64,000 nt of DNA, from NCBI GenBank assembly GCA_021413965.1, contig JAIOPI010000014.1:124001-188000 (forward strand). Reading direction: 5' to 3'. The position numbers and the translations under genes are program-made. Numbering within the stretch: position 1 is the first letter of the stretch; the number at the start of each line of letters is the position of its first letter. The stretch is from Lentisphaerota bacterium. Its GTDB lineage: Bacteria; Verrucomicrobiota; Kiritimatiellia; UBA8416; JAIOPI01. Under the pieces are notes generated by a model. It did not search any database and was not told the DNA's origin. It saw nothing but the letters and a program-made list of their open reading frames with translations. This document shows positions 35,549 through 44,920 of this stretch, piece after piece.

Positions 35549-36628
35549 TCATCCATGGGGATAGAAATTCCGTGCCGTCTCGAACATGGCAAAGATGTTT
35601 TCGGGCGGCGTCCCTGCCTGGATGGTGTGCGAAGGACCGAGCATGTAGCCGCCGTTCTTTCCGAGTGTGGCGATCAGATGCTGGACCTCTTCCACCACTT
35701 GACCGGGCGTTCCGAAAGGCAATGTCTTCTGAACACTCACACCGCCCTCAAAACAAAGCGTCTTGCCGTATAGCCTTTTCATCTCGGCGGCATTCATGCC
35801 GGCGGCGTCGAATTGCAGAGCTTGCAGCACGTCGATACCCATGTCCATCAGACCGGGAATGGCCTGCATGATGGCCCCGTCGCTGTGGTAGATGACCCGC
35901 GCCCCGTGTTCATGAATGACGGCATTGAGCCGCACATGATACGGCTTGATGAATTGCTGCCACATCGCCAGCGACAGGAGCAGGCCGTCCTGTCCACCGA
36001 TGTCGTCGGCGGTGAACACGAGGTCAACCTCGCCGTGGGCCGCCGTCAGTACTCGCCGGAAATATTCGATGTAGAAGTCTGTCACGCGGCCCATGATCCC
36101 ATGCGCCAGTTCGGGGTTGGTTGCCATATCCATGAACATATTTTCGAAGCCGCGCATGTACCAGGAGGTTTCAAAGATGTTCCCGTTGTACACGATGATG
36201 CATCGTTGTCCGCCCGCGTGCGCCGCGGCGATCCGTTCGGGAAGGACGGTGTAGTCAAACCAGTCGGCGTTCGGCCATGACTGTTGCCCAAGTTGGTCCA
36301 TGTTCCCGGCATCGGCCAATGGGTAGTGGGCGATTTCGTCGTAGGACCCTTTGCCGTACGAGACCGGCTTGCGCTTGACGCCCCAGATGTCACGACCCGG
36401 TTCAAGACTCGGACCGTTGTAACGGGGGCCGACCGTCGCGATGTCGAGCAGGGCGGCAAGATAGCTTCCCAGGTTGTCGTGGCCCATGCTGCGGACATAC
36501 TTGTCAAATTCGCTGCGCGCCGGCTCATTGATGCCGGAGCAAACCATGGCAATGGGAATCCGATCCGTCTCTTGGTGGGCAAGCGCTAGCCGAACCCGCT
36601 CCCGACTGGACAATTGACACTCGTGCAT
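35549..36628 (-). CDS. URO-D-family protein (fourth copy)
   Basis: A 359-aa URO-D-fold protein beginning MHECQLSSRERVRLALAHQETDRIP. It belongs to the same broad type as the 7869 product: the ligand region is VIYHSDGAIMQAIPG and the C-terminal loop GPSHTIQAGTPPENIFAMF. In the 7869 protein the same places read HYHTDG and APCHNLQP, so here the first His is kept, the Cys is Ser, and the HxH is reduced. This suggests a different metal site or no metal. ATG 36628 has GGGAGA just upstream; the frame is open back to 37003 across the next gene. It is transcribed divergently from the 720-aa unknown with a 170-nt gap. Confidence 0.85.
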   Translation of the reverse strand: MHECQLSSRERVRLALAHQETDRIPIAMVCSGINEPARSEFDKYVRSMGHDNLGSYLAALLDIATVGPRYNGPSLEPGRDIWGVKRKPVSYGKGSYDEIAHYPLADAGNMDQLGQQSWPNADWFDYTVLPERIAAAHAGGQRCIIVYNGNIFETSWYMRGFENMFMDMATNPELAHGIMGRVTDFYIEYFRRVLTAAHGEVDLVFTADDIGGQDGLLLSLAMWQQFIKPYHVRLNAVIHEHGARVIYHSDGAIMQAIPGLMDMGIDVLQALQFDAAGMNAAEMKRLYGKTLCFEGGVSVQKTLPFGTPGQVVEEVQHLIATLGKNGGYMLGPSHTIQAGTPPENIFAMFETARNFYPHG

Positions 36629-36715
36629 TAGAGGTCTCCCATTTTCCGCACGCCACGCCGGGTGCTTGGAGTGTGGCCGTGGTGCGGCACCCGAGTGACA
36701 GTAGATGGTTTGGCG

Positions 36716-36749
36716 TTGACTGGAGATACACGAATAGGCACGGTGTATC
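36716..36749. promoter_or_regulatory. Promoter region with 7-bp dyad GATACAC/GTGTATC
   Basis: TTGACT (36716-36721), a likely -35 for the plus-strand gene at 36799, is followed at once by a perfect dyad GATACAC (36725-36731) with GTGTATC (36743-36749), 11 nt apart. The dyad lies where RNA polymerase would bind and could be an operator shared with the divergent URO-D gene. The copy-A promoter keeps TTGAC and TACAC but not the right arm, so the dyad is specific to copy B. Confidence 0.4.
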
Positions 36750-36798
36750 AACCAGATTGCGGTCGCGCTTAGAACGCTGAGTGGAAGACAGGGTGAGA

Positions 36799-38961
36799 GT
36801 GAGACGATTGCTTTTCTCGTGTACGACTGGCAACGATCTGTTTCGCGTGGCGGGCGAGAATGGCATGGCCGTTGCGCGATTCGACTCGCCCGCGGCGGCC
36901 GTAGACGCTGCCGGGGAGGGCAACGCGGTGCTCCTGCTGGCGGACGGCTACCCGGCCGAACTCCTGGCGCTCGATGCCGGCCTGTTTCGCACGGCCGCCG
37001 CAAAGAAGCTGCGCTTGTACGTCGAGTATCCCTCGTTCCTGCCCGGGGTTGCCATCGGGGCGCCGCGGGGCACGCAGTGGGAGCGGGCGGTCATCGCGTC
37101 GGATGTCTTTGGTGCCGGCCTGGCCCGGCTGCGGATTCTGGCCATTCATGGCTGCCGGTTCACGCCGGTGGCGGCGGAAGCCCCGCACATTGTCATCGGC
37201 CGCGTCGCGGGATTCGATACCGCGGTGTATGGCCTGGCGAAGGATTCGCTCCCGATCCTCTTTGAGCTTCCGCAGCCCGAGGGCTGTGGCGAGGTCCTGG
37301 TGGCGACCACCAAACTCAGTCATTTCCTCACCGGCCGGTATGCGCCGGCAGACGCATGGCAGAGTATCTGGCGCTATGTTCTCGGCTGGCTGCGGCCGGG
37401 CGAAACGCAATGCGCCCTTCAGTGGACGGCGCACGTGCGGCCGAGTTTTGGTGCCGAAGACGCGCTGCCCGCCGATGTCGAGCGGCAAGCCCTGCGTAGG
37501 GGCATCGATTGGTACTTCAACGCGCGCATGGTGATCCATCCGTCGATGATGGCGCAGTACAACCGCAATCAACCGGTCAACGGAACGGCGGCGGTGCCTG
37601 CCGGCTACGACTCGAAGCAGGACAGCCCACACGGCGATCGCACGGGGCAAATGCCCGACTTGAGCACGCCGCCCGGGGATGGTTCGCTCGGGGTGCTGGA
37701 GGGATTCGACGGGAAGGTCTTTTGCGACGGCGCCCAACCGGTGCGCTGGTGGATCAGGGGCGACTGCAACGGGGAAATCGCCGGCACGATGGCGGCGGCC
37801 GGGCTTCTGCTGGGGAATCCCAGGGATTCCAAGACCGCTGGCAACATCGGCGATTGGCTCTTCTTCCGCTCGATGATGTCACTGGGCGACCGCGCCAAGC
37901 CCGAGCACCCGGCCTACGGGCTCCTGGGGTGGAACGAAACGCCCCAGTACGTCGGCCCCGGCTCGATGGACGGCTACGCCGTCTACTACGGCGACGACGA
38001 AGCGCGGGCCATGCTGGGGATGATGCTCGCCGCCGCGGTTCTGCGGACCGAGCGCTACGACGAACGGATGTTGAAGTGCCTGTTGGCCAATCTGCGGGTC
38101 AGTGGCCAGCTCGGCTTCCAGCCCGACCGCATCGATCAGGGACCTCTGGAGAAGGCTGGCTGGCGGCATTACTTCAACGACCGGAACACCAGCTACGCGC
38201 CGGGCTTCCAGGCCACCATGTGGGCCTGCTACCTCTGGGCGCACCGGCACACCGGCTTTGCGCTGTTCCTGCAGCGCGCGAAGACCGCCATTGGCCTGGT
38301 GATGGCCGTTTATCACGATCAGGGCAAGTGGAACCTCATCGTTCAGCATGATCGGGCCAAGATGCTGCTGGCGCTGGCGTGGCTGGTGCGGGCAGAGGAC
38401 ACGCCCGGGCACCGCGCCTGGCTGCGTCGTATCGCGGCGGACCTGCTGGCGACCCAGGATGCCTGCGGTGCGATCGGCGAGGAAGCCGGCGAGCCAGGCC
38501 AAGGCGTCTTCCCCCCGCCGGCCTCGAACGAAGCCTACGGCACCGGCGAGATCCCGTTGGTCCAGACCAAGGCTGACGCCGCCAGCGATCTGCTCTACAC
38601 CTGCAACCTCGCTTTTCTGGCGTTGCACGAGGCCGCGGCGGCCACCGGCGATGCGTACTATCGCCAGGCGGAAGACCGACTGGCCGCGTTCCTGTGCCGC
38701 AGCCAGATCCGCAGCGAAACGCATCCGGAACTGGACGGTGGCTGGTTCCGCGCCTTTGATTTCAAGCGCTGGGAGTACTGGGCCTCGAATGGCGACGCGG
38801 GGTGGGGCGCCTGGTGCATCGAGAGCGGCTGGTCGCAAAGCTGGATCACGGCGGTGCTGGCCCTGCGGCAGTTGCAGACGTCCCTGTGGGACGTGACGAA
38901 GGACAGCGCCATCCACCGGCATTTCGACAGGTTGCGTCAGGAGATGCTGCCGGAGGCGTGA
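36799..38961 (+). CDS. Unknown (alpha/alpha)-barrel-like carbohydrate protein, copy B
   Basis: A 720-aa paralogue of 32075-34231, colinear along its length with a few short insertions (for example near residue 260). The domain picture is the same: an N-terminal alpha/beta part (ADGYPAELLALDAG, LYVEYPSFLPGVAI), then a helix-rich barrel (GNIGDWLFFRSMM, YGLLGWNETPQYVGPG, DGGWFRAFDFKRWEYWAS). The start is GTG 36799, because MRRLLFSC aligns with MRRIVFSC of copy A and the upstream block has the same length; the frame opens at 36781. Flanking genes differ from those of copy A, so it may be expressed under other conditions. Confidence 0.8.
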   Translation: MRRLLFSCTTGNDLFRVAGENGMAVARFDSPAAAVDAAGEGNAVLLLADGYPAELLALDAGLFRTAAAKKLRLYVEYPSFLPGVAIGAPRGTQWERAVIASDVFGAGLARLRILAIHGCRFTPVAAEAPHIVIGRVAGFDTAVYGLAKDSLPILFELPQPEGCGEVLVATTKLSHFLTGRYAPADAWQSIWRYVLGWLRPGETQCALQWTAHVRPSFGAEDALPADVERQALRRGIDWYFNARMVIHPSMMAQYNRNQPVNGTAAVPAGYDSKQDSPHGDRTGQMPDLSTPPGDGSLGVLEGFDGKVFCDGAQPVRWWIRGDCNGEIAGTMAAAGLLLGNPRDSKTAGNIGDWLFFRSMMSLGDRAKPEHPAYGLLGWNETPQYVGPGSMDGYAVYYGDDEARAMLGMMLAAAVLRTERYDERMLKCLLANLRVSGQLGFQPDRIDQGPLEKAGWRHYFNDRNTSYAPGFQATMWACYLWAHRHTGFALFLQRAKTAIGLVMAVYHDQGKWNLIVQHDRAKMLLALAWLVRAEDTPGHRAWLRRIAADLLATQDACGAIGEEAGEPGQGVFPPPASNEAYGTGEIPLVQTKADAASDLLYTCNLAFLALHEAAAATGDAYYRQAEDRLAAFLCRSQIRSETHPELDGGWFRAFDFKRWEYWASNGDAGWGAWCIESGWSQSWITAVLALRQLQTSLWDVTKDSAIHRHFDRLRQEMLPEA

Positions 38962-38993
38962 CGTTGTTCACCTGCGAGCGTAGCGGTTTGCCT

Positions 38994-40832
38994 TCACTCC
39001 AGGAACGCGATGTCTCCCCCGTCCGGACTTTCGATGACGAGAGAAAAGCCGTTCCAGTGCCAGTTGTAGTTGGGGGTGTTTCCCACGACCACCCGGATCG
39101 TGTTCAGACCGGCGCGAAATGTCACCGGCACGTTGAATGCCACGAACGGATCGGGCTGCGTCCTGCCGTCGTCCGAGAAGGCAGGGCTCCCGTTCACGTA
39201 GAGGCGGATGGGGTCATCGCCGCCCAGCCGGATGAGCGCGCGGCATTCCTTCGGCACGTACACCCGGGTTTCCGCGCACATGCAGATGCCGGACGCCAGG
39301 CAGCCGTGAGACGGCACCACGGGCCAGACGTACCGCCGATGCACGTGACAAAGGTCCACGAATCCCTGCTGGGCCTTCTTCCGCCACGACTGCGTCGGGC
39401 GTTCGATGCTGCCGGGCCAAGCCTGCGCCATGGGTGGGAATGAAGCGCCGGGCGGGAAATCCGCCAGTCTGCCCAGAGGGAACGGGCCGGTGAGCGTATA
39501 GACCAAGTCGCGCGCTGGCGCGCCTGGGCAAGGCTTGTCCTGGTACCAGAACGCCACGGCCTTCGCCGGTTGGCCTGCGAATGACCCCCAGTTGAAAACG
39601 AGAGATTCCTGGAAGGGGACGGGCATCTCGAGATGGTACCGGTAGCGGGCCGAGTGGCTGGGGCAGCCGCTGTAGGGTCCTCGGTTCCACACCCGCATAT
39701 AGGCCATATGAAAGTAGTCCTCGCCGCAGATGCCGTGCAATTGGCCGGCCGAGTCGGCGCCGGCGTCGAACATGATGTTGTCCCCGCCACCGTGGTCATG
39801 GCCGGTGTCGAAGATATGCACCCCGACAAAATGCCCGCGCCCGCGCGCCGAGCAGCACTCGAAATCGTCCCGGCCATTCGTATGTTCGCACCGGAACCGG
39901 GCGTGGAAGTAGGTCAGGCGCCCGTCATCCGGCACCTCGGTGTCGTATTCCACGCGCACATTGAAACGGTGCTTCTCATCGAAGTTGCCATAGCCGGCGC
40001 CCACGAGCATCTGGATGCCGGCCCTGGCTCGGAACGGCATCGGGAAATGGATGACCGCCGTTGAGCCGAGGCGCTCGACGCACGCGTTGTTGAAAGGGCC
40101 GACCAGGTATTGGAGCGGGGCGTCAACCTGGAAGGGACCGTCCAGGCGGTCGTCAGCCGGACGTTCACCATCAAAGGCGATGCGCAGCAGGAGGGCGTCG
40201 ATGGCCTCCCCCGAAATCGCCATCCGCCGGATGACGCCGCCGCCCTCAATCCAGATATCATGAGGCGCTCCCGCGCTCGCGTCGAAGTCCTGGTCGACGA
40301 CCTGAAGCTGTGGCGGCGTTGCGTGTCGTGGCGGAGCCGGTGGGACATCATAGATGATCGCCGGCTTACCTCCGTTGTCCGATTGTTTGGGCAAGGTCCC
40401 GTTTTCCCCGTCGCCCAAGCTGTAGTCGAACTGCCAGTAGGGACCGTCGCCCGTCTCGCCCGCGGGCTCTCCGTCAATGCGCAAGGCGCGCGCGAAGGGG
40501 ATGGGGAGATAGAGGTTCACGCTGCCATGATCATGGAAGCCGCCCAGGGGAATCGCCTCGCAGCAGATCCGGCTTGCGGCCTCCGCGAGTTCGTGCGCGA
40601 ATCCCGACAGAACGGGCTGATCCTGGCCGTCAATATAGATGTGGCATTTGACGCGGTTGGCATTGGCATGGGTCGTCCACAGTCGTCTGAGCACGCCGGG
40701 GCCTTTGATGTCCAGCAGCGTCTCGCGCCTTGCCCTGGCGCCGCCGGTTCCCGTCGTCTTCCCAGCCCTATAGGTTCTGGGCTCGTACAGGGAAGAAACC
40801 TGACTCTGCCGGGCGTATTCAATCGCATTCAT
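38994..40832 (-). CDS. DUF2961 protein, cytoplasmic type
   Basis: A 612-aa DUF2961-family protein without a signal peptide, unlike the lipoprotein at 15381. N-terminal motifs are TLLDIKGPGVLRRLWTTH and IYIDGQ, then VNLYLPIPFARALRI. The core near SAGQLHGICGEDYFHMAYMR corresponds to the GTEDYY segment of the other copy, with GEDYF holding the acidic residue. The last 140 residues form an added beta-domain (RVYVPKECRALIRLGGDDPIRLYVNG). ATG 40832 has only a weak ribosome site. It follows the GH20 gene by 31 nt in a minus-strand run that starts at 44920, so it acts with GH20, URO-D and the GH101-like protein. Confidence 0.85.
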   Translation of the reverse strand: MNAIEYARQSQVSSLYEPRTYRAGKTTGTGGARARRETLLDIKGPGVLRRLWTTHANANRVKCHIYIDGQDQPVLSGFAHELAEAASRICCEAIPLGGFHDHGSVNLYLPIPFARALRIDGEPAGETGDGPYWQFDYSLGDGENGTLPKQSDNGGKPAIIYDVPPAPPRHATPPQLQVVDQDFDASAGAPHDIWIEGGGVIRRMAISGEAIDALLLRIAFDGERPADDRLDGPFQVDAPLQYLVGPFNNACVERLGSTAVIHFPMPFRARAGIQMLVGAGYGNFDEKHRFNVRVEYDTEVPDDGRLTYFHARFRCEHTNGRDDFECCSARGRGHFVGVHIFDTGHDHGGGDNIMFDAGADSAGQLHGICGEDYFHMAYMRVWNRGPYSGCPSHSARYRYHLEMPVPFQESLVFNWGSFAGQPAKAVAFWYQDKPCPGAPARDLVYTLTGPFPLGRLADFPPGASFPPMAQAWPGSIERPTQSWRKKAQQGFVDLCHVHRRYVWPVVPSHGCLASGICMCAETRVYVPKECRALIRLGGDDPIRLYVNGSPAFSDDGRTQPDPFVAFNVPVTFRAGLNTIRVVVGNTPNYNWHWNGFSLVIESPDGGDIAFLE

Positions 40833-40863
40833 TCAGTGGGCTAGCGCTTTGGGGTCAACAAGG

Positions 40864-42282
40864 TCATCTCAGGCGCTGGGCTTCGTGACGCTCCACACGG
40901 TGGCTGAACCCCGCCCAGTCCTGGGGGCTCGCGGGGGACCAGCCGATCTCCGCCAACGCGTACAGGCGCGGGAACGCCCGCGCGTCCATCTCGAGCTGCG
41001 GCTGATTCCATAGGGGAGCATGCGGCCCGAGGATGCGCGCCTGCTCCGGTGCGCTCAGGCCCGCAGGCATGGGATCGAGACTGTGCACCGCTTCGAGCGT
41101 CGAGTTCAGATCGAAGTACAGGTGGCTGTAAGGCGCAATGATCGCGTCCCGCCCCGCCCGGGCCGCTTCGGCGGCCGGGTTCTCGGGCGTGGCAATTCGC
41201 TGCCAGGCATCGTGCCCGCCCTCGTAGTGCCACTGCATGATGACGGCCTTCGCGGGGAACGTGCCGCGCCACGCCAAATCGTCCCAGAGCACCGGCTGAC
41301 GGCCCTGCGCAGCCACGAAGTCGCACATTCGCGTCATGAGGTGTCGGTAGACCAGGTATTTGTCGCGGCTGCCGAGGCAGTTGGAGAACAGCCGCTTGAG
41401 CTCGTCCGTCTCGCCTTGCCGCAGATTCACGCGCTGAACCAGCGCCTGGCACTCCGGGCATTGCGCCCAGGCCAGGCCGAAGTACTCGTCGGCTCCCAGG
41501 TGGATGTACGGGCCGGGGAAGACGTCGAGCACTTCGCGCAGGATATTCTCGTAGACGGCCTGTGTGGTGGGGCTGGCGGCGCACGGTTCGGTCCATTTGT
41601 ACGTTTCGTTCTCGTCCCATGGCGTCGCGCGGTCGCGGCACGGGTTGTTGGAACAGAGCACCTGCTCCCGCAGCGCCCAGGCCGGGATGCCATTGTGCCC
41701 GGGCATCTCAATCTCCGGCATGACGACGACATACCGCTCAGCCGCGTACGCCACGAGCTCCCGCAGCTCGGCCTGCGTGTAGACGCCGCGGTTGCGGCTT
41801 GCGGGCGTCATGGGCCAGCGCGTCATATCCGTCAGCTCCGGATACTGAAGGATCTCGATGGTCCAGCCGAGGTCGTCCGTGAGATGCAGGTGCAGCCGGT
41901 TGAGCTTGTACTGCGCGGCCAGGTCCACGTAGCGCTTGAGGAAGTCGAGCGTGAGGAAGTAGCGCGCCGGGTCAAGCATCAGGCCCCGCCAGCGGAACCG
42001 CGGCCAGTCCTCGATGTGAACGACGGGAAGCACGCCGCTCTTCTCGCACTGCCGGGCGAGCTGGGTGAACGTCTGCAAGCCATAGAAGGCGCCGGCCTCG
42101 TCGTGCCCCTTGATCACGACCGTGCCGTCGGCCGAGATATCCAGCACATAGCCTTCTTCATGGGCCGAGGCCGCGGGATCCACCGACACGGCGGGCTTGC
42201 CGCGTGCAGGCGCGGTTTTCCCGTCGGCCGCAAAGGTCACGACACGTGGCGTTGGGATCAGGGCGATCTCAGAGGTTTTCAT
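40864..42282 (-). CDS. GH20 beta-N-acetylhexosaminidase, short form
   Basis: A 472-aa cytoplasmic GH20 enzyme. A short GH20b-like domain (1-90) precedes the barrel with RGLMLDPARYFLTLDFLKRYVD, NRLHLHLTDDLGWTIEI, MPEIEMPGHNGIPAW and the catalytic pair D265-E266 in HLGADEYFGLAW. A Cys-containing insert (CSNNPCRDRATPW) after the PGH motif marks a different subgroup from the 29176 enzyme. ATG 42282 overlaps the stop of the URO-D gene (ATGA) and has AAGGAG 12 nt upstream. The frame extends further back inside the URO-D gene but without family similarity. Confidence 0.94.
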   Translation of the reverse strand: MKTSEIALIPTPRVVTFAADGKTAPARGKPAVSVDPAASAHEEGYVLDISADGTVVIKGHDEAGAFYGLQTFTQLARQCEKSGVLPVVHIEDWPRFRWRGLMLDPARYFLTLDFLKRYVDLAAQYKLNRLHLHLTDDLGWTIEILQYPELTDMTRWPMTPASRNRGVYTQAELRELVAYAAERYVVVMPEIEMPGHNGIPAWALREQVLCSNNPCRDRATPWDENETYKWTEPCAASPTTQAVYENILREVLDVFPGPYIHLGADEYFGLAWAQCPECQALVQRVNLRQGETDELKRLFSNCLGSRDKYLVYRHLMTRMCDFVAAQGRQPVLWDDLAWRGTFPAKAVIMQWHYEGGHDAWQRIATPENPAAEAARAGRDAIIAPYSHLYFDLNSTLEAVHSLDPMPAGLSAPEQARILGPHAPLWNQPQLEMDARAFPRLYALAEIGWSPASPQDWAGFSHRVERHEAQRLR

Positions 42283-43565
42283 GGTTGTTTGGTTTCTCCT
42301 TGAACGGTTGGGTTGCCGCGGCTGCCCTCTGGGTGGCCGGTGAGCTGGCGGATTATCCGGCAGGTCTGCGCGATCCGATCCTGCATATTTCCACTGAGCA
42401 GGCAGGTGTCCCGGTAGACGAACTCGATGAAGTAGTCCTGGCCGATGTCGAGCGTCTCCTGCAGGTGACTCCTGAGATCGTCTTCCGAGAAGGTCTCGCC
42501 GCAAAGCTTCAGGGGAATGGGCTTCCGGCACCAGATGACGTCCTTCCGGCAGGTTGTGGTGAGCTTTCGGAGATCGCACCAGGGCGTGACGCTCACCTTG
42601 CGCAACCCCGGCAGGCGCTGGAGCAGGGGCATCAGGTTGTGAACCGGCTCGCAGCAGCCGAACATCAGGAGCTTGAACTTGGCGGCAAGCCGCGCGAAGT
42701 GCGGCATGAGGAACTCGTCGAACATGCCGGCCGAGATGCCGGAGGCTTCCTGGGCCTCCAGGTAGCCGTAGCGATCGGTCGACGCCACCTGGAGGCCGGC
42801 GGCGACCGCGGTCTCGTCGGAGAACAGGGAACTGCCTGAGCAGTACCCGTGGTTCCCGTCATGGTTCAACGTCAGGAGATTCTGATCCTCCTCCCATTGA
42901 CCCAGCGCCAGGTTGTCCTCCGCCAGGAACGTGAAAAGCCGGTGCACGGCTTCGGGGTTCATGGCCATTTGCAGGTAAAGTTCCTGCATACCCATCAGGT
43001 GGACGGCCTTGTTGGCGATGCCGTCGGAGTACCTCGAGCCGGGACGGCCGACGTCCACGGGCAGGAGCCCCGCAAAGGCTTGCCGGGCCAGGGCCGCACG
43101 TCGCTCGGTCTTGTCTCGGTCGAGCGTGAGCGTGCGCTTCCTGAGCTTGCCGAAATCCGCATCGATATCCTTGATGGGGGTGTTGGTCGTGTAGCCCAGC
43201 GAGCTTCCGTGGCCGTTGTCGGCGCGCGTCAGCGCGAGTTCGTCGCAAACGGCGGAGAGCGACGCGCACCAGTCGATCACGAACCGGTCGGGAATGATTC
43301 GGTCGTCATCGATCGTCTCGTAGGCCACCAACGCCTGCAGGAGCCGGTCTTCCAGAGCCCGGCAGTCTTCATCCTCGCCTTGCAGGGTCGGCATCAGGTC
43401 ATGGAAGTAGGAGCCGTTGTCCTCGATGTGGAAGGGGAATGTTCGCTGCTCGAGGCGATTGTGAAGCCGCCACTTCTCCCGGCGCTGGGCCATCGTGTTC
43501 CCGCAAGCGTATTCCGCATACTTGCCGGCCAGGTTCCTGAGACGGTCTATATCCTTGTTCGTCAT
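42279..43565 (-). CDS. URO-D-like protein (fifth copy), long form
   Basis: A 428-aa protein distantly of the URO-D fold. It differs from the others by an extended start (NLAGKYAEYACGNTMAQRREKWRLHNRLE) and by a Cys-rich core, FGCCEPVHNLMPLLQRLPGLRKVSVTPWCDL, with two more Cys in TTCRKDVIWCRKPIPLKLCG. GCCE in place of HxDG is typical of a branch found beside glycosidases in PVC genomes (from memory). Both its start and stop overlap neighbouring genes by ATGA, so it is tightly coupled between the GH101-like and GH20 genes. A corrinoid- or thiol-metal-dependent methyl transfer is possible but unproven. Confidence 0.75.
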   Translation of the reverse strand: MTNKDIDRLRNLAGKYAEYACGNTMAQRREKWRLHNRLEQRTFPFHIEDNGSYFHDLMPTLQGEDEDCRALEDRLLQALVAYETIDDDRIIPDRFVIDWCASLSAVCDELALTRADNGHGSSLGYTTNTPIKDIDADFGKLRKRTLTLDRDKTERRAALARQAFAGLLPVDVGRPGSRYSDGIANKAVHLMGMQELYLQMAMNPEAVHRLFTFLAEDNLALGQWEEDQNLLTLNHDGNHGYCSGSSLFSDETAVAAGLQVASTDRYGYLEAQEASGISAGMFDEFLMPHFARLAAKFKLLMFGCCEPVHNLMPLLQRLPGLRKVSVTPWCDLRKLTTTCRKDVIWCRKPIPLKLCGETFSEDDLRSHLQETLDIGQDYFIEFVYRDTCLLSGNMQDRIAQTCRIIRQLTGHPEGSRGNPTVQGETKQP

Positions 43566-44920
43566 GACGGTATCGGCGTGTTGTCTCCCGTTCCCGTCCG
43601 TGCCGGCTGCACGCACAAGGCCCGGCCGGCTGGCATCGTCAGCGAGAAGCCCCGCGCTTTCACGGCCACCGTCCGCGCCGGGCCGAGTCCGTCCAGGCCG
43701 ATCTCGGCGACGGTGAGGGCGTTGACGCGCGGCCAATCGGGCGGCAGCTGCCACCGGCGACGGCCACCGGTCCGGCTGTAGGCCATGAGCTCATGGCCCT
43801 GGCGCCAGAGCACTGGCGCGCAGACATCGGTGCCCACGCGAATCGGCCGGCCGCCCAGCGTCTGGGTCAGCTTGCCGGTCGCAACGTCCACCTCGGAGAG
43901 CGCCCCCTTGTCGAAGCGCACGGTGTAGCGGTCGCGTGTGACGCGGTGCTCGACGGGGCGCTGGCGGTTCAGGAGATACCACGGCAGCGTGCCCAGGCAG
44001 AACGCGTCGTGGAATCCGCTGAGCTGCTCCTTGTCACGGAGCGCGATCCCTTCCGTGGCGCACGTGGCGTCGCCCCAGGCGTCGGGAAAACGGCATCCGG
44101 GCTCCGGCTTGTTCGAGAACCACGTCTTGTTGTTGGCCGGATCCACCCGCACATTCCACGATGAACCGCAGCCGCAGACGTTGGATGCGGGGATCCGCAG
44201 GCGGCTCACCTCATCAAGGTTGTGGTGCACCACCCACGGCACGGGAACCTCATGATGGTGCCATTCCTTGGTCACATCGACGCCCTTGCTGCGGAAGTAC
44301 GCGATCATGGCCCGCATGGCCGCTGCATCGTCCTCAACAGTCACGCCATGAAAGGGTGACGCGAGCGGTTGGAACACGTCGATGTGCACCGTGCCGGCTT
44401 CCTGGATGGGAAGCAGTTCGAGCAGGGCGTCGATGCGCTCCCGGGCGCGGCCCGAATCCCACTCGCGGCGCTTGCACACGAGGTACGACTGTTGCCCGTC
44501 CCAGACGCCGCCCTTCTTGAGGGATCCATCGCTTTGGCGAACCAGCAGGTCCTCCTTGACGTAGGTATCCCAAAGCGGGCTGTCCTCGTAGGCATCGCAC
44601 ATGTTGGTATGGACGCTCACGACGGTGTTGAGTTTCCTGGCTTCGCTGACGACCCAGCGGAAGCTGTCGCGCGCGGTCGCGTCGGTGGCGCGCTTCCAAC
44701 TCGGACTCACGTCGTGCCAGGCGGGATACTTGGAGTCGTGGCCCTCGTACTGCCACCCCACGAGGTAGCAGATGGTGGGCATGCCGCGGGACAGATTCTG
44801 GATCCTGCGAAGCGTCGCGACGACTTCGTCGGGCATGAGCTCCGCTTGCGGGCTCGTCTTCTTCTTGAGGAAGAGTTTGCCGGTGAGCGTCTGATGGTAG
44901 GCATGGCGGAACTTGCTCAT
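43562..44920 (-). CDS. GH101-like glycosidase, short cytoplasmic form
   Basis: A 452-aa protein. Residues about 30-330 resemble the barrel of GH101 endo-alpha-N-acetylgalactosaminidases: ICYLVGWQYEGHDSKYPAW, NTVVSVHTNMCDAYEDSP, TVHIDVFQPL and the following VTKEWHHHEVPVPWV. D181 (HIDVF) and E219 (TKEW) are the likely nucleophile and acid/base. Classical GH101 enzymes are secreted, exceed 1000 residues and act on mucin O-glycans. This one has no signal peptide and only a short C-terminal beta-domain, so it probably acts on small imported glycosides as an exo-enzyme. First gene of the 44920-38994 minus-strand run. Confidence 0.8.
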   Translation of the reverse strand: MSKFRHAYHQTLTGKLFLKKKTSPQAELMPDEVVATLRRIQNLSRGMPTICYLVGWQYEGHDSKYPAWHDVSPSWKRATDATARDSFRWVVSEARKLNTVVSVHTNMCDAYEDSPLWDTYVKEDLLVRQSDGSLKKGGVWDGQQSYLVCKRREWDSGRARERIDALLELLPIQEAGTVHIDVFQPLASPFHGVTVEDDAAAMRAMIAYFRSKGVDVTKEWHHHEVPVPWVVHHNLDEVSRLRIPASNVCGCGSSWNVRVDPANNKTWFSNKPEPGCRFPDAWGDATCATEGIALRDKEQLSGFHDAFCLGTLPWYLLNRQRPVEHRVTRDRYTVRFDKGALSEVDVATGKLTQTLGGRPIRVGTDVCAPVLWRQGHELMAYSRTGGRRRWQLPPDWPRVNALTVAEIGLDGLGPARTVAVKARGFSLTMPAGRALCVQPARTGTGDNTPIPS

